Shown here one piece after another: positions 1-8,400 of a DNA stretch of 20,279 bases (position 1 is the stretch's first letter; every line of letters starts with the position of its first letter). The DNA lies in NCBI GenBank assembly GCA_035353175.1, contig DAOPZC010000075.1, positions 1 through 20,279 on the forward strand. The letters are read 5' to 3'. Position numbers and translations under genes: made by a program. This DNA comes from DAOPZC01 sp035353175 (GTDB lineage: Bacteria > Verrucomicrobiota > Kiritimatiellia > RFP12 > UBA1067). The notes under the pieces were generated by a model that saw only the letters and a program-made list of their open reading frames with translations, had not been told where the DNA came from and made no database searches.

Positions 1-2149
1 GGCCGTAACCGGGCTCGCTGCCCTCCAGCCATCCCGTCGCGCGCAGGTTGTACCAAATGTAATCGCATGCGCCCCAAGACCACGCGTAAAGCGTCTTCGC
101 CCACACCGTGCGTGCCACGTCCAGCTCGGCGTCGCCGTAACTGGTCATCGCCGTTTCGTGCGACGACCACGGCTTGTTCTTCATGCCGGTGCGTTCGCGG
201 AGCGGGAAGAACTGATCCTGCAGGCTTTTGACATACGAATCGAACGAGCCATGGCAGTGGAGCGCCCACACGTCATACAGGTCGGGTTCGTCGGCGAAGC
301 GTTCGATCAGCCCCGGGTTCGCGCGGTTCCACCCCTTGGAGCCCTCGGAGGCCGCCACGGCCCAGCCGTTGGGCGTCACGCAGGTCGCGGGACACGCCGC
401 GTGAACGCCTTCCATGGCCTCGCGCTGCATGCGCACCGCCTCGGCGTGGGTGAGGGTGTTCGTCGTCACGAGGTCCCATTCGTTTCCGATCTCGTAATAA
501 TCGATCTGCGTCCCGTAACGGGCCGCGATCGCGTGGCAGTACTCGCGCAGAAGGCCAGGGCGGATGGGAAGGCAGCCTTTGCGGCTGACATTCTGGCGCG
601 CCTTCAGAATCTCCGGATCCACCGCCCATCCGGGCGTGGACTGGACGATGATATCGAGGGCTAGGCCCGCATCGCGCAGGCGGCGCAGGAGGTCGTCGGC
701 CTTGGACCAATCCGTAACGTCCGGACTGGGCCTCACGTCTCCGAACATGAACCCGTAATCCGTGCGTGTGAATTTCGCGCCGGCGGCCACGAGCGCGTCG
801 ATGGTGGGGTCCACGAGGTCCGGAAGATATAGGATGCCGTGGTAGTGGATGCCGAAGCGGAATTTCGGCTTGGCGACGATTGGCGTGCGCTCATGCAGGT
901 CGATGGATGCGAAACGCGCCTCGTGCGTCATCGTCGAGCCGTCCGCGCCGCGCACGTCCGCCGTCAGGTACCATATGCCCTTAGCGGGCAACGGCCACGG
1001 CACGGGAATCCGCACCGTCTCCCCGGGCGCGAGCGTCCGGTTAAAGGGAATCTCGAAGCGGCGGTCGAACACGTCCGAGAATTTCAAGGTGGTTTTCCAC
1101 GTCTGCGGCGTGTCCGCCGGGTTGCGGATCGTGACGACGGGCCTCTCGTTCGCCTTTTCGGCTCGGACGATGTGCAGGTAATTACCCGTCTCGACGTCCA
1201 GGCGGAACGCTTCGGCGGAGGTTTGCTCGAACGAGGCTTCGGCCCTGACGATCTTCCACGGTCCCGTGGGCGAATCGACGGCGGGCGTGAAGTCGAGTTT
1301 CACGAATTGGAATTGGCTCTGGCGCGAGAGGTCGCAGGGGAAGCGCAGCGTGCCGTCCGTCGTGCAGGCCGTCAGGTTGGTCATCGCGCCTTGCATCGCG
1401 TTGCCGTGCGAGTCATACGAGAGGGTGAGTGTGGCCGTGCCGCGGAAAGCGGGCGAGAGCTGGAACGCGAGCGACTTTGCGCCGGGGAACGGTGCCGCAC
1501 CGGGGTACGTGGTGTCGACGGAGATCGGCTCGACCGAACGGACCGTCCGCGCGACCGTCGCGGCTTGCGGCTCCTCCTGCAGGCGCACGAAGACGACCTC
1601 GCCCTCGCCGCTGGCCTGCGAATAGTGCGCATTGATCGTCGTCAGGCGGACCGGGGCGTCCATGCGCCCATTGGCCTTGGAGCCTCCGCCCCAAGGGCGG
1701 GAGTGGCCGGCCTCGTTGAAGGTGTAGCTGCACCTGAGCGTGCCGTCCGCCAGGTTTGTCTTGATCTTGCGCGGCAAAAATTGGAACGTCTCGCCGTCGC
1801 GGTCCGTGAGGTTGAGCGCCATGGTTTTCGTCACTCGGCGAAACGGGGCCTTGCGCATGACGAGGACAACCCCTTGCGCCAGCCAGGGACGCGCCTTGGC
1901 CAATCGGTCGGGAACCGTCAGCGTACACCACTGCGGGGCTGCGTTCATCTTTGCCGCGTCCAAATGAAGATGAAGCCCGTCCGGCTTCGCCTCCAATTGC
2001 GTGGCCGCTTCGGCAGGGTCCAAATACTTTCCCGCCTCGAGGTTGAACGTGTTCGCCGGATCCGCGAAATCCATGATAGTTTCACCGGCGACCGCCCCGC
2101 CCGCGAGGAGAAGCGCCGCAGCGAAACCGACTCTGTGATTCCTCTTCAT
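1..2149 (-). CDS. Secreted clan GH-A glycoside hydrolase with N-terminal beta-sandwich domains (partial, C-terminus beyond left edge)
   Basis: The frame is open without a stop from an ATG at 2149 to the left edge, giving at least 716 residues. It starts with a Sec signal peptide (MKRNHRVGFAAALLLAGGAVAG). Residues about 25-425 look like beta-sandwich domains, the last one Ig-like (about 330-425). From about residue 428 (FRFGIHYHG) a TIM barrel follows. EIGNEW gives the probable acid/base Glu557 and SSHETAM the probable nucleophile Glu665; the 108-residue spacing fits strands 4 and 7 of clan GH-A retaining glycosidases. The barrel resembles GH39-like enzymes, but family and substrate cannot be fixed by eye. 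The missing part should contain strand 8 and possibly more. A purine-rich AAGGGAG lies 13 bp upstream of the ATG, a long spacing. It follows the beta-propeller gene by 55 bp, so the two are probably co-transcribed. Export and its sulfatase neighbour suggest glycan breakdown outside the cytoplasm. Confidence 0.85.
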   Translation of the reverse strand, partial: MKRNHRVGFAAALLLAGGAVAGETIMDFADPANTFNLEAGKYLDPAEAATQLEAKPDGLHLHLDAAKMNAAPQWCTLTVPDRLAKARPWLAQGVVLVMRKAPFRRVTKTMALNLTDRDGETFQFLPRKIKTNLADGTLRCSYTFNEAGHSRPWGGGSKANGRMDAPVRLTTINAHYSQASGEGEVVFVRLQEEPQAATVARTVRSVEPISVDTTYPGAAPFPGAKSLAFQLSPAFRGTATLTLSYDSHGNAMQGAMTNLTACTTDGTLRFPCDLSRQSQFQFVKLDFTPAVDSPTGPWKIVRAEASFEQTSAEAFRLDVETGNYLHIVRAEKANERPVVTIRNPADTPQTWKTTLKFSDVFDRRFEIPFNRTLAPGETVRIPVPWPLPAKGIWYLTADVRGADGSTMTHEARFASIDLHERTPIVAKPKFRFGIHYHGILYLPDLVDPTIDALVAAGAKFTRTDYGFMFGDVRPSPDVTDWSKADDLLRRLRDAGLALDIIVQSTPGWAVDPEILKARQNVSRKGCLPIRPGLLREYCHAIAARYGTQIDYYEIGNEWDLVTTNTLTHAEAVRMQREAMEGVHAACPATCVTPNGWAVAASEGSKGWNRANPGLIERFADEPDLYDVWALHCHGSFDSYVKSLQDQFFPLRERTGMKNKPWSSHETAMTSYGDAELDVARTVWAKTLYAWSWGACDYIWYNLRATGWLEGSEPGYG

Positions 2150-2204
2150 TTTGTTATGTTGGCTCCCTTCAGCCGGTGAAATTGCGCGGACAGGACCTCC
2201 GCCC

Positions 2205-3467
2205 TCACTCTTCGATGCGGTAGAGATGCGAGCTGGTGCGGACGAGGAGCGACTTGCCGACGATAGCCGGCGACGCGTAGCAGCCGCTGTCCAGCCGGTT
2301 GGTGGCCAGGATCCTGAAGGTGTCACCCTGCGCGGCGACCGCCCCGCCGCCGGTCGTGTTGAAGAGGTAGAGGCGTCCTTCGGCCGCGACGGGAGAAGCC
2401 AGATGCTGGCCGGGAATGTTGCCTGACCAGAATTCCTTGCCGGTGGCGGGGTCGAGGCAGCTCAACGTCGTGGCGGTCATCGTGTAGAGACGCTTGCCGG
2501 TCAAGACGGGCGACGGCATCGTGGGCACGTTGCGCGAGCCTTTCCACAGGAGGGCCGGCGTGTTGGTGACCTCTCCGGAGGCGGCCTCGGGGCGGATCCC
2601 GTACATCGTCGGACGGGCGGAGCCGCCGCAGACGATGAGGATCCCGTCGGCGAAGACCGGCCGCGGGACCACGGACCACGTTTCGTAACGGGCGCACCAC
2701 TGCTCACGGCCCGTTTCGGCCTCGTAGGCGCGCACGCCGTGGCCGCCGGGACTGACGATCAGGGCCTTGCCGGCGACGTCGATGACCAAGGGGATGCTGG
2801 AGGAGTGCGTCTTTTTGGGGACCGTGTTGTTCGGGAAGGCGCGGTCCGTGCGCCAGCGGGTCTTGCCCGTATTTTTGTCCAGCGCGATGACGAAGCGCTC
2901 CGCATCGGACTGGCCGTCGCAGGTGAGGACGAGCAGGTCTTTGCACAGGACCGGCGAGCTGGCGGCGCCGACGTCGAAGTAACGGGTCCTGATGTCGCGG
3001 CGTTCCCAGATCGTCTTGCCGGTCTCGGCGTCGAGGCAGGCCGTGCCGGCATTGCCGAAGGTCACGTAGACCCGGTCGCCCTCCAGGACCGGCGTGGGCG
3101 TGGCGAAGCTGTTCATCGCGTGGCAGGGCTCGGTGATGTCCGTCGCGAACAGCGGGAGGTCGAGCGTGATGCGGCCGGTCTTGAAATCGGCGCGCAGCAC
3201 GTGGCGCGTCTTGCCTTTGTCGGGCGAGCTGGTGAGCCAGACGCGGTCGCCGGAGGCGACGGGCGAGGAGTGGCCCATGCCGGGGATCGCGGTCTTCCAG
3301 ACGACATGGTTCGTTTCACTCCAGGTCAGCGGCAGGCCCTTCGCCTCAGAAAGCCCCTGGCCGGTCGGTCCCCGGAATTGAGGCCACCCGCCGTCGGCGC
3401 GGGCTGCGGAAGAAAGTGCGGCAAGCGAAAGAAAGGCCAGCAGACGCATCGGCGCGTTCGTTGTCAC
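2205..3467 (-). CDS. Secreted PQQ-binding-like beta-propeller repeat protein
   Basis: 420 residues. A GTG start at 3467 is preferred because a GGGGGA Shine-Dalgarno sits 6 bp upstream; the in-frame ATG at 3449 has none. The signal peptide is MTTNAPMRLLAFLSLAALSSAARA, with cleavage before DGG. The mature start WPQFRGPTGQG is typical of PQQ-like propeller proteins abundant in planctomycetes and relatives. Blade motifs recur along the chain: GDRVWLTSS, GDRVYVTFG, CLDAETGKTIW, RAYEAETGREQW, CLDPATGKEFW, GRLYLFNTTGG. The fold suits a 7- or 8-bladed propeller. Many family members lack PQQ or enzyme activity, and I see no c-type haem CXXCH, so a quinoprotein dehydrogenase is unlikely. It is the first gene of a minus-strand pair with the glycosidase and is divergent from the sulfatase. 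A role in binding or scaffolding during glycan processing is only a guess from context. Confidence 0.88.
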   Translation of the reverse strand: MTTNAPMRLLAFLSLAALSSAARADGGWPQFRGPTGQGLSEAKGLPLTWSETNHVVWKTAIPGMGHSSPVASGDRVWLTSSPDKGKTRHVLRADFKTGRITLDLPLFATDITEPCHAMNSFATPTPVLEGDRVYVTFGNAGTACLDAETGKTIWERRDIRTRYFDVGAASSPVLCKDLLVLTCDGQSDAERFVIALDKNTGKTRWRTDRAFPNNTVPKKTHSSSIPLVIDVAGKALIVSPGGHGVRAYEAETGREQWCARYETWSVVPRPVFADGILIVCGGSARPTMYGIRPEAASGEVTNTPALLWKGSRNVPTMPSPVLTGKRLYTMTATTLSCLDPATGKEFWSGNIPGQHLASPVAAEGRLYLFNTTGGGAVAAQGDTFRILATNRLDSGCYASPAIVGKSLLVRTSSHLYRIEE

Positions 3468-3473
3468 GTCATG

Positions 3474-3479
3474 TCCCCC
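3474..3479 (-). promoter_or_regulatory. Ribosome binding site deciding the GTG start of the beta-propeller gene
   Basis: On the minus strand this reads GGGGGA, 6 bp before GTG at 3467. An upstream ATG at 3472 is closed at once by TGA, and the downstream ATG at 3449 lacks a Shine-Dalgarno, so the GTG is the best start. Confidence 0.6.
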
Positions 3480-3694
3480 ATAATTAAAAAACCTTATACA
3501 ACACTATAAAGCAAAAGCGCCGCGGCCCTCTAGCGAAAAAACGGAGAGACGGAAGCGGCGGGTGTGGATTCGACGAAGTTGGATCGCACCCGGCCGGCCC
3601 TTCATGGTACATTCATGGCAAGCATCCTTGAGGCCGGACTCGGGCTGGACACGCGGCCGGCGCGCGGGGATGATGCGTCAAGGGAATGACGGGC

Positions 3695-3699
3695 GGAGG
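3695..3699 (+). promoter_or_regulatory. Ribosome binding site deciding the sulfatase start
   Basis: GGAGG lies 7 bp before the ATG at 3707. The alternative upstream ATG at 3686 would add MTGGGWK before the signal peptide, so 3707 is preferred. Confidence 0.75.
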
Positions 3700-3706
3700 G
3701 TGGAAA

Positions 3707-5293
3707 ATGGGCAAATCGCTTCTTTTCGCGAAGGCTGCTGTGTTCCTGGGGGCCGGTCTGCTGGCCGGGGCCTGCGGGGCGGCTGCCGAAGGGGGCCCGA
3801 CGCGGCCCAACATCCTGTTCGCGCTGGCGGACGACTGGGGGTACGGCCACGCGGGCGCATACGGCTGCGCCTGGGTGAAGACGCCCGCCTTCGACCGCGT
3901 GGCGCGGGAGGGCGTGCTCTTCACGCACGCCTACACGCCGACCGCCAAGTGCGCGCCGTCGCGGGCGAGTATCTTGACCGGCCGGAATCCGTGGCAGCTC
4001 AAGGCCGCAGCGAACCACTGGTGTTACTTCCCTTCGGAGTTCAAGACCTACGCCGAGGCGCTGGAAGAGCACGGCTACTTTGTCGGCCGCACGCTGAAGG
4101 GCTGGGCGCCGGGCGTGGCGAAGGACGCGTCGGGGAAGGACCGGCACATGGCGGGGAGGCCGTTCAACCGGCGCAAGCTGACGCCGCCGACGAAGGGCAT
4201 CAGCGACAATGATTACGCGGCCAACTTCGCGGATTTCCTCGACGCCGCTCCCACAGGGCAGCCGTGGTGTTTCTGGTACGGCTGCGTCGAGCCGCACCGC
4301 GGCTATGAATACGGCAGCGGCGTGGCCAAGGGGGGGAAGAAACTGGAGGACGTGCCGCGCGTGCCGGGGTACTGGCCGGACAACGAGGTGGTCCGCAACG
4401 ACATGCTGGACTATGCTTTCGAGGTCGAGCACTTCGATGCGCATCTCGGCCGCATGCTGGCGGCGCTGGAGCGGCGCGGCCTGCTCGACAACACGCTGGT
4501 GGTGGTGACGGGCGACAACGGCATGCCGTTCCCGCACAGCAAGGGCCAGACCTACCGCGATTCGAACCATCTGCCGCTGGCCGTGATGTGGAAGGGCGCC
4601 GTGAAAGTGCCGGGCCGCACGGTGGACGACTATGTGAGTTTCATCGATCTTGCGCCGACCTTTCTGGAGGCCGCCGGACTCGCCTGGGAGCAGGCCGGAA
4701 TGGCGCCGCCGCAGGGCCGCAGCCTGACCGAGATTCTATTCTCCGGAAAAGCAGGCCGCGTGGTTCCTGCGCGCGACCACGTGATCCTCGGCCGAGAGCG
4801 CAATGACATCGGCCGTCCGCACGACGGGGGCTATCCCGTGCGCGGCATCGTCAAAGAAGACACGCTCTACCTGCACAACTTCGAGCCGTCGCGCTGGCCC
4901 GCCTGCAATCCCGAGACGGGGTATCTGGATACGGACGGCAGCCCCACGAAGACCGAAGTGCTCAAGGCGCGCGTCACGCCGGCTGCGAAAAAGTTCTGGG
5001 ACGCCTGTTTCGGCAAGCGCGGGACGGACGAGCTTTATGACTTGCGGAGCGACCCCGACTGCCTGGACAATCTGGCCGGGAAACGGGATGCGGCTTTGCT
5101 CAGGCGTCATCTTTTCGATGCGCTCAAGGCGCAGGGTGATCCCCGCGTCGCCGGCGACGGCAAGATCTTCGATGCGTATCCGCACGCCAATGAAAAGATG
5201 CGGGGGTATTACGAAAAGCGGAGCCGGGGGCAAAAGCTTCCCGCCGATTGGGTGAACGAGAGCGATTTCGAACCGGTTGAGCCGACAAAGTGA
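3707..5293 (+). CDS. Secreted formylglycine-dependent sulfatase (S1 family)
   Basis: 528 residues, arylsulfatase-type. An N-terminal export signal (MGKSLLFAKAAVFLGAGLLA) is followed by PNILFALADDWGYG, whose Asp42 and Asp43 are the expected calcium ligands. The signature KCAPSRASILTGR carries Cys82 in a C-x-P-S-R motif, the residue converted to formylglycine. VVVTGDNG supplies Asp270 and Asn271, the other metal ligands, and His197, His277 and His288 sit where substrate-site residues are usual. The Cys type needs a maturase (anaerobic radical-SAM anSME or FGE), which is not in this window. The signal peptide has a Cys at residue 23, but AGAC is a poor lipobox, so ordinary signal peptidase I processing is more likely. 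Length and order match polysaccharide or glycosaminoglycan sulfatases, but subfamily and substrate are undecided. It is transcribed away from the glycosidase pair and probably removes sulfate groups from the same glycan. Confidence 0.93.
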   Translation: MGKSLLFAKAAVFLGAGLLAGACGAAAEGGPTRPNILFALADDWGYGHAGAYGCAWVKTPAFDRVAREGVLFTHAYTPTAKCAPSRASILTGRNPWQLKAAANHWCYFPSEFKTYAEALEEHGYFVGRTLKGWAPGVAKDASGKDRHMAGRPFNRRKLTPPTKGISDNDYAANFADFLDAAPTGQPWCFWYGCVEPHRGYEYGSGVAKGGKKLEDVPRVPGYWPDNEVVRNDMLDYAFEVEHFDAHLGRMLAALERRGLLDNTLVVVTGDNGMPFPHSKGQTYRDSNHLPLAVMWKGAVKVPGRTVDDYVSFIDLAPTFLEAAGLAWEQAGMAPPQGRSLTEILFSGKAGRVVPARDHVILGRERNDIGRPHDGGYPVRGIVKEDTLYLHNFEPSRWPACNPETGYLDTDGSPTKTEVLKARVTPAAKKFWDACFGKRGTDELYDLRSDPDCLDNLAGKRDAALLRRHLFDALKAQGDPRVAGDGKIFDAYPHANEKMRGYYEKRSRGQKLPADWVNESDFEPVEPTK

Positions 5294-5498
5294 CGGAATG
5301 GTTGCGACGACAACCTCTATGCCTGTCAGAAACCTCGTGGTGATGGGCGTAGTGCAGGATCCTTTTCGCTCTATTTTGTTATAACCGAATACGCTTTATA
5401 AATTTAAGAAATACTGAGTTAACAAGTGAATAGATTATGCTTGAAAAGATCCAAAAAATGCGTCATACTGACATAAAATACTAAGGGGGCATGTTTTG
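5294..5498 (+). promoter_or_regulatory. Intergenic region upstream of the sensor kinase
   Basis: No gene is seen. Just after the sulfatase stop, GGTTG-CGACGA-CAACC (5300-5315) can form a short 5 bp hairpin, but no T-run follows, so it is a poor terminator. From about 5370 the DNA becomes clearly AT-rich. TTGTTA followed 15 bp later by TATAAA (about 5378-5404) is a possible but sub-optimally spaced promoter for the two-component operon. Confidence 0.35.
5484..5489 (+). promoter_or_regulatory. Ribosome binding site of the sensor kinase
   Basis: AGGGGG precedes the ATG at 5499 by 9 bp and the in-frame TTG at 5496 by 6 bp. The ATG is chosen. An ATG at 5491 is in another frame and is closed after two codons. 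Confidence 0.5.
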
Positions 5499-8400
5499 AT
5501 GCGGCGTGGCTTATACCTGTATGTGGCGATTGGTTTTCTCGGGGTACAACACGTGTTGTATGCGGAAGAAAGCGGACTGCCGGTGCAAGGGGCGCATCCG
5601 ATTGCCTGTGAACGTGTCGTCCTGCAAATGCATTGGCGGCACCAGTTCCAGTTTGCCGGATATTACATAGCGCAAAAGAAGGGATATTATCGGGAATCAG
5701 GATTCGATGTCGCATTCCGCGAAGCTGTTGCCGGTTCCGACAGTGTCGGAGAGGTTGTGGCCGGGCGTGCCGATTTCGGCGTGTGTGACACGCGTTTGCT
5801 CGTGGATTGCCTGCGCGGGGAGCCCGTGGTGGTGTTGGCGGCAGTGTTGCAGCACTCCCCGTTCATGGTGTTAGTGCCGAAGCAGACGGGGATCCATTCG
5901 CTGAAAGACTTGGCCGGCAAGCGCGTCATGATGGCGGCAGACCGGCCGGGTTTCGAGGTGGAGACCATGTTTTTATCCCAAGGCGTTTCGCTCAGTGAAA
6001 TCGAGACGGCCCCGTATGATCAGACGCTTGGTTCCTTGATTGATGGGCGGGTCGACGCCTGTGTCGGATACATGACCGATGAACCCTATATCCTGCAAAT
6101 GAGGCGTGTGCCGTATGAGGCCTTTATCCCGCGCGAGTTTAATGTGGATGCTTATGGAGAGTTGCTCGTAACCTCACGGCAGAGGGCTCGGGCACAGCCG
6201 GAACGTGTGCAGGCTTTTCGAGATGCCAGTATGCGCGGTTGGGCGTATGCGGTCACGCATGTGGACGAGGCCATTGATCTGATCATCGAATCATATGCGT
6301 CCGATGCGGATCGAGACGAACTGGAATATGAGGCACGGACGCTTCGCGGGCTGATGGCCTCCGATCTGGTTGAACTCGGCCATGTGAGCCCGGACCGCTG
6401 GAGAAATATGATGAGACGTTTCGCGATGATCCAGGGCCATTCGCCCGCATCGGTTTCTGCTGAAAAAGCCGATACATTTCTCTTTACCGAATTCGTCAGG
6501 CATCATAATCGTCGTTGGGTCTATCGTCTCAAGGTCGTTCTCTCAGCGGCTCTTTGCGTCATCGTTTTCTTGAGCGTGCTGGTGTGGATGCTCGGGGCTA
6601 TTGTCGCTCGCAAGACATCAGCCCTGGCAGAGTCCAATCGAAAGTTGGAGCAGGAGAACCGCGCACTTGTGGAGGCGGAGCTTATGCTTGGGTTGCAGCG
6701 CGATTTTGCGGCGGCGATGAGCGAGTCTTCTACACTGCAGTCCTGTTTGGACCGGGCGACGTCTCTGGTCTTGAGGATAGCCGGCATTGATTACAGCGGG
6801 GTTTATCTGGCAGACCCGATGGAGGGAAAACTGAAATTGGCGACGTGTCGAGGAGTCAGCGACGCGTTTGCGAAAAAGTTTGCGATTCACGATGCAAGCA
6901 TCCCGGGCAGCGCAGAAATACTGAAGGGTCAGCACGTTTGCGTGAATGGCAACGACATGCCTAAGGTGAATTGCGATTCCGCATTGATGGAAGAGGGGGT
7001 GACTGCATTTCTGATCGCGCCGGTCAAATACGGGTCGGAGGTCATCGCCTCGCTGGCCATCGCCTCGCATACGGTAACCGATTTTCCGGCCAATACGATG
7101 AGCGGTCTCGAATCGCTGGCGATGTTGATGGGTGGCGCGATCAGCCGTCTGAAGGCGAAAGAGCAGCTGAGTCAGAACGAGGAACGGTTCCGGATGATGA
7201 TTGAGCATGCCGGGGTGAGCATGATGGTGGTCAACGCGTCCGGGGATGTGATTTTCGACAATGTGCTGCCGTCTGTAGCCTGCAACGGCGTCCAAGATTG
7301 CCAGGAACGTCGCTCGATCGAGGCGGCCTTCGCAAAAGAATGCGGGAAACGTCGCCAGAATCAGATTCGGCGGGTTCTTGAGAAAAGCGAAACGATTGAG
7401 TTCGTCAGCCGGTTCCAAATCGACAACGAACATTTGTGCTTCGAGGTCACGATGCGGCCGCTGACCCTTCCGTCGCAGTCCGCACGTCTGGTTTTGATCA
7501 TGACCAAGGATGTTTCCGAGAGGTGGCGAACATGGGAAGCCTTGCAGGAGAGCGAGGCGAACTTCCGGAATCTTGCCGAAAACAATCTGGACGTGATCGC
7601 CATCATAGACCGGAAAGGCATGTTCACTTACGTCAACCGGCAATTCGAAATTCTCACGGGATATGCGGCAGATGAAGTGTGCCTTTCTCCGTATATATTT
7701 CGTGATTTGATGAAGCCTTCGCAATGGGGGTTGGCACAAGCGCGTTTAGAGGCGCTGATGAAGGAAACGGCCGTCTCTTCGCGCTATGAGATGGATGTTC
7801 GCGATAAAGCGGGTAAACTGATTTCCGTCGAGCTGAGCGTGAGCCGAAGCGTGTGGCACAATGAGCCGTGCGTGTTCGTTTCGGCGCGCGACATCTCAGA
7901 AAGGCGCGAGGCTGAAAGACTGTTGAAAAAAAGAGAAGCGTTATTCAAAGCGGTTGCGGACGGGGCTTTCGACGCGCTTACGCTTTCGGATGTTGAAGGG
8001 CGTTACCTGTTTTGTAACACGCGGATGACGCAGTTGACCGGCTATTCCAGCAGCGAACTGCTGGGGTCAAGATTTGAACTGGTGCTCGATGCGAGCAAGA
8101 TCCCTGCCTGTGTTGAACGATTTGAAAAAAGGGTGGCTGGACTTTCCGTTCCTGATATATACGAAACGGTTATGCGTCGAAAGGGCGGAGGGTCCTTCGC
8201 TGTGGAAGTCAGCATCAAGGCGACCGAATGGTTGGGGCGGCGCGCGTTTTTATGCGTCTACAAAGACATCTCGGAACGCAAGAGACTTGAACTGGAGATC
8301 CTGAAGATCGACGAGTGGGAGAGGGCGAGGATCGGTCAGGACCTGCACGACTCCATCGGACAACAATTGGTCGGCATGGCGTATCTCTCGGAGGCGCTCT

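Larger units (their letters stand above)
3468..3706. promoter_or_regulatory. Divergent intergenic region between beta-propeller and sulfatase genes
   Basis: The region must hold the start signals for both directions. Its left part (about 3480-3515) is AT-rich in otherwise GC-rich DNA and contains an inverted repeat TTATA-N6-TATAA at 3494-3509, which offers TATA-like hexamers on both strands. Further right, TTCATGG occurs twice (3601-3607 and 3612-3618), an 11 bp period placing both copies on one helix face. No convincing -35/-10 pair could be assigned, partly because promoter consensus in this lineage is uncertain. No gene is seen in the spacer. Confidence 0.45.

Noticed and set aside
839..2179. 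446-codon plus-strand frame
   Set aside because: It is antisense to the signal peptide, beta-sandwich and Ig-like part of the glycosidase. The product is an Arg/Val-rich sequence without domains.
2739..3509. Plus-strand frame of 256 codons opposite the beta-propeller gene
   Set aside because: A mirror of the propeller gene in high-GC DNA; the minus strand has the signal peptide, Shine-Dalgarno and blade motifs.
3686..3706. Upstream ATG at 3686 as the sulfatase start
   Set aside because: The Shine-Dalgarno GGAGG at 3695-3699 lies inside this extension and is correctly spaced for the ATG at 3707.
3602..4570. Minus-strand frame of 322 codons opposite the sulfatase
   Set aside because: His/Arg-rich shadow; the plus strand carries the CAPSR and GDNG motifs.
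5300..5315. GGTTG-N6-CAACC as an intrinsic terminator of the sulfatase gene
   Set aside because: The stem is only 5 bp and no T-run follows.
6618..7739. Minus-strand frame of 373 codons opposite the kinase
   Set aside because: It lies antisense to the GAF and PAS coding region and has no start signal or domain of its own.
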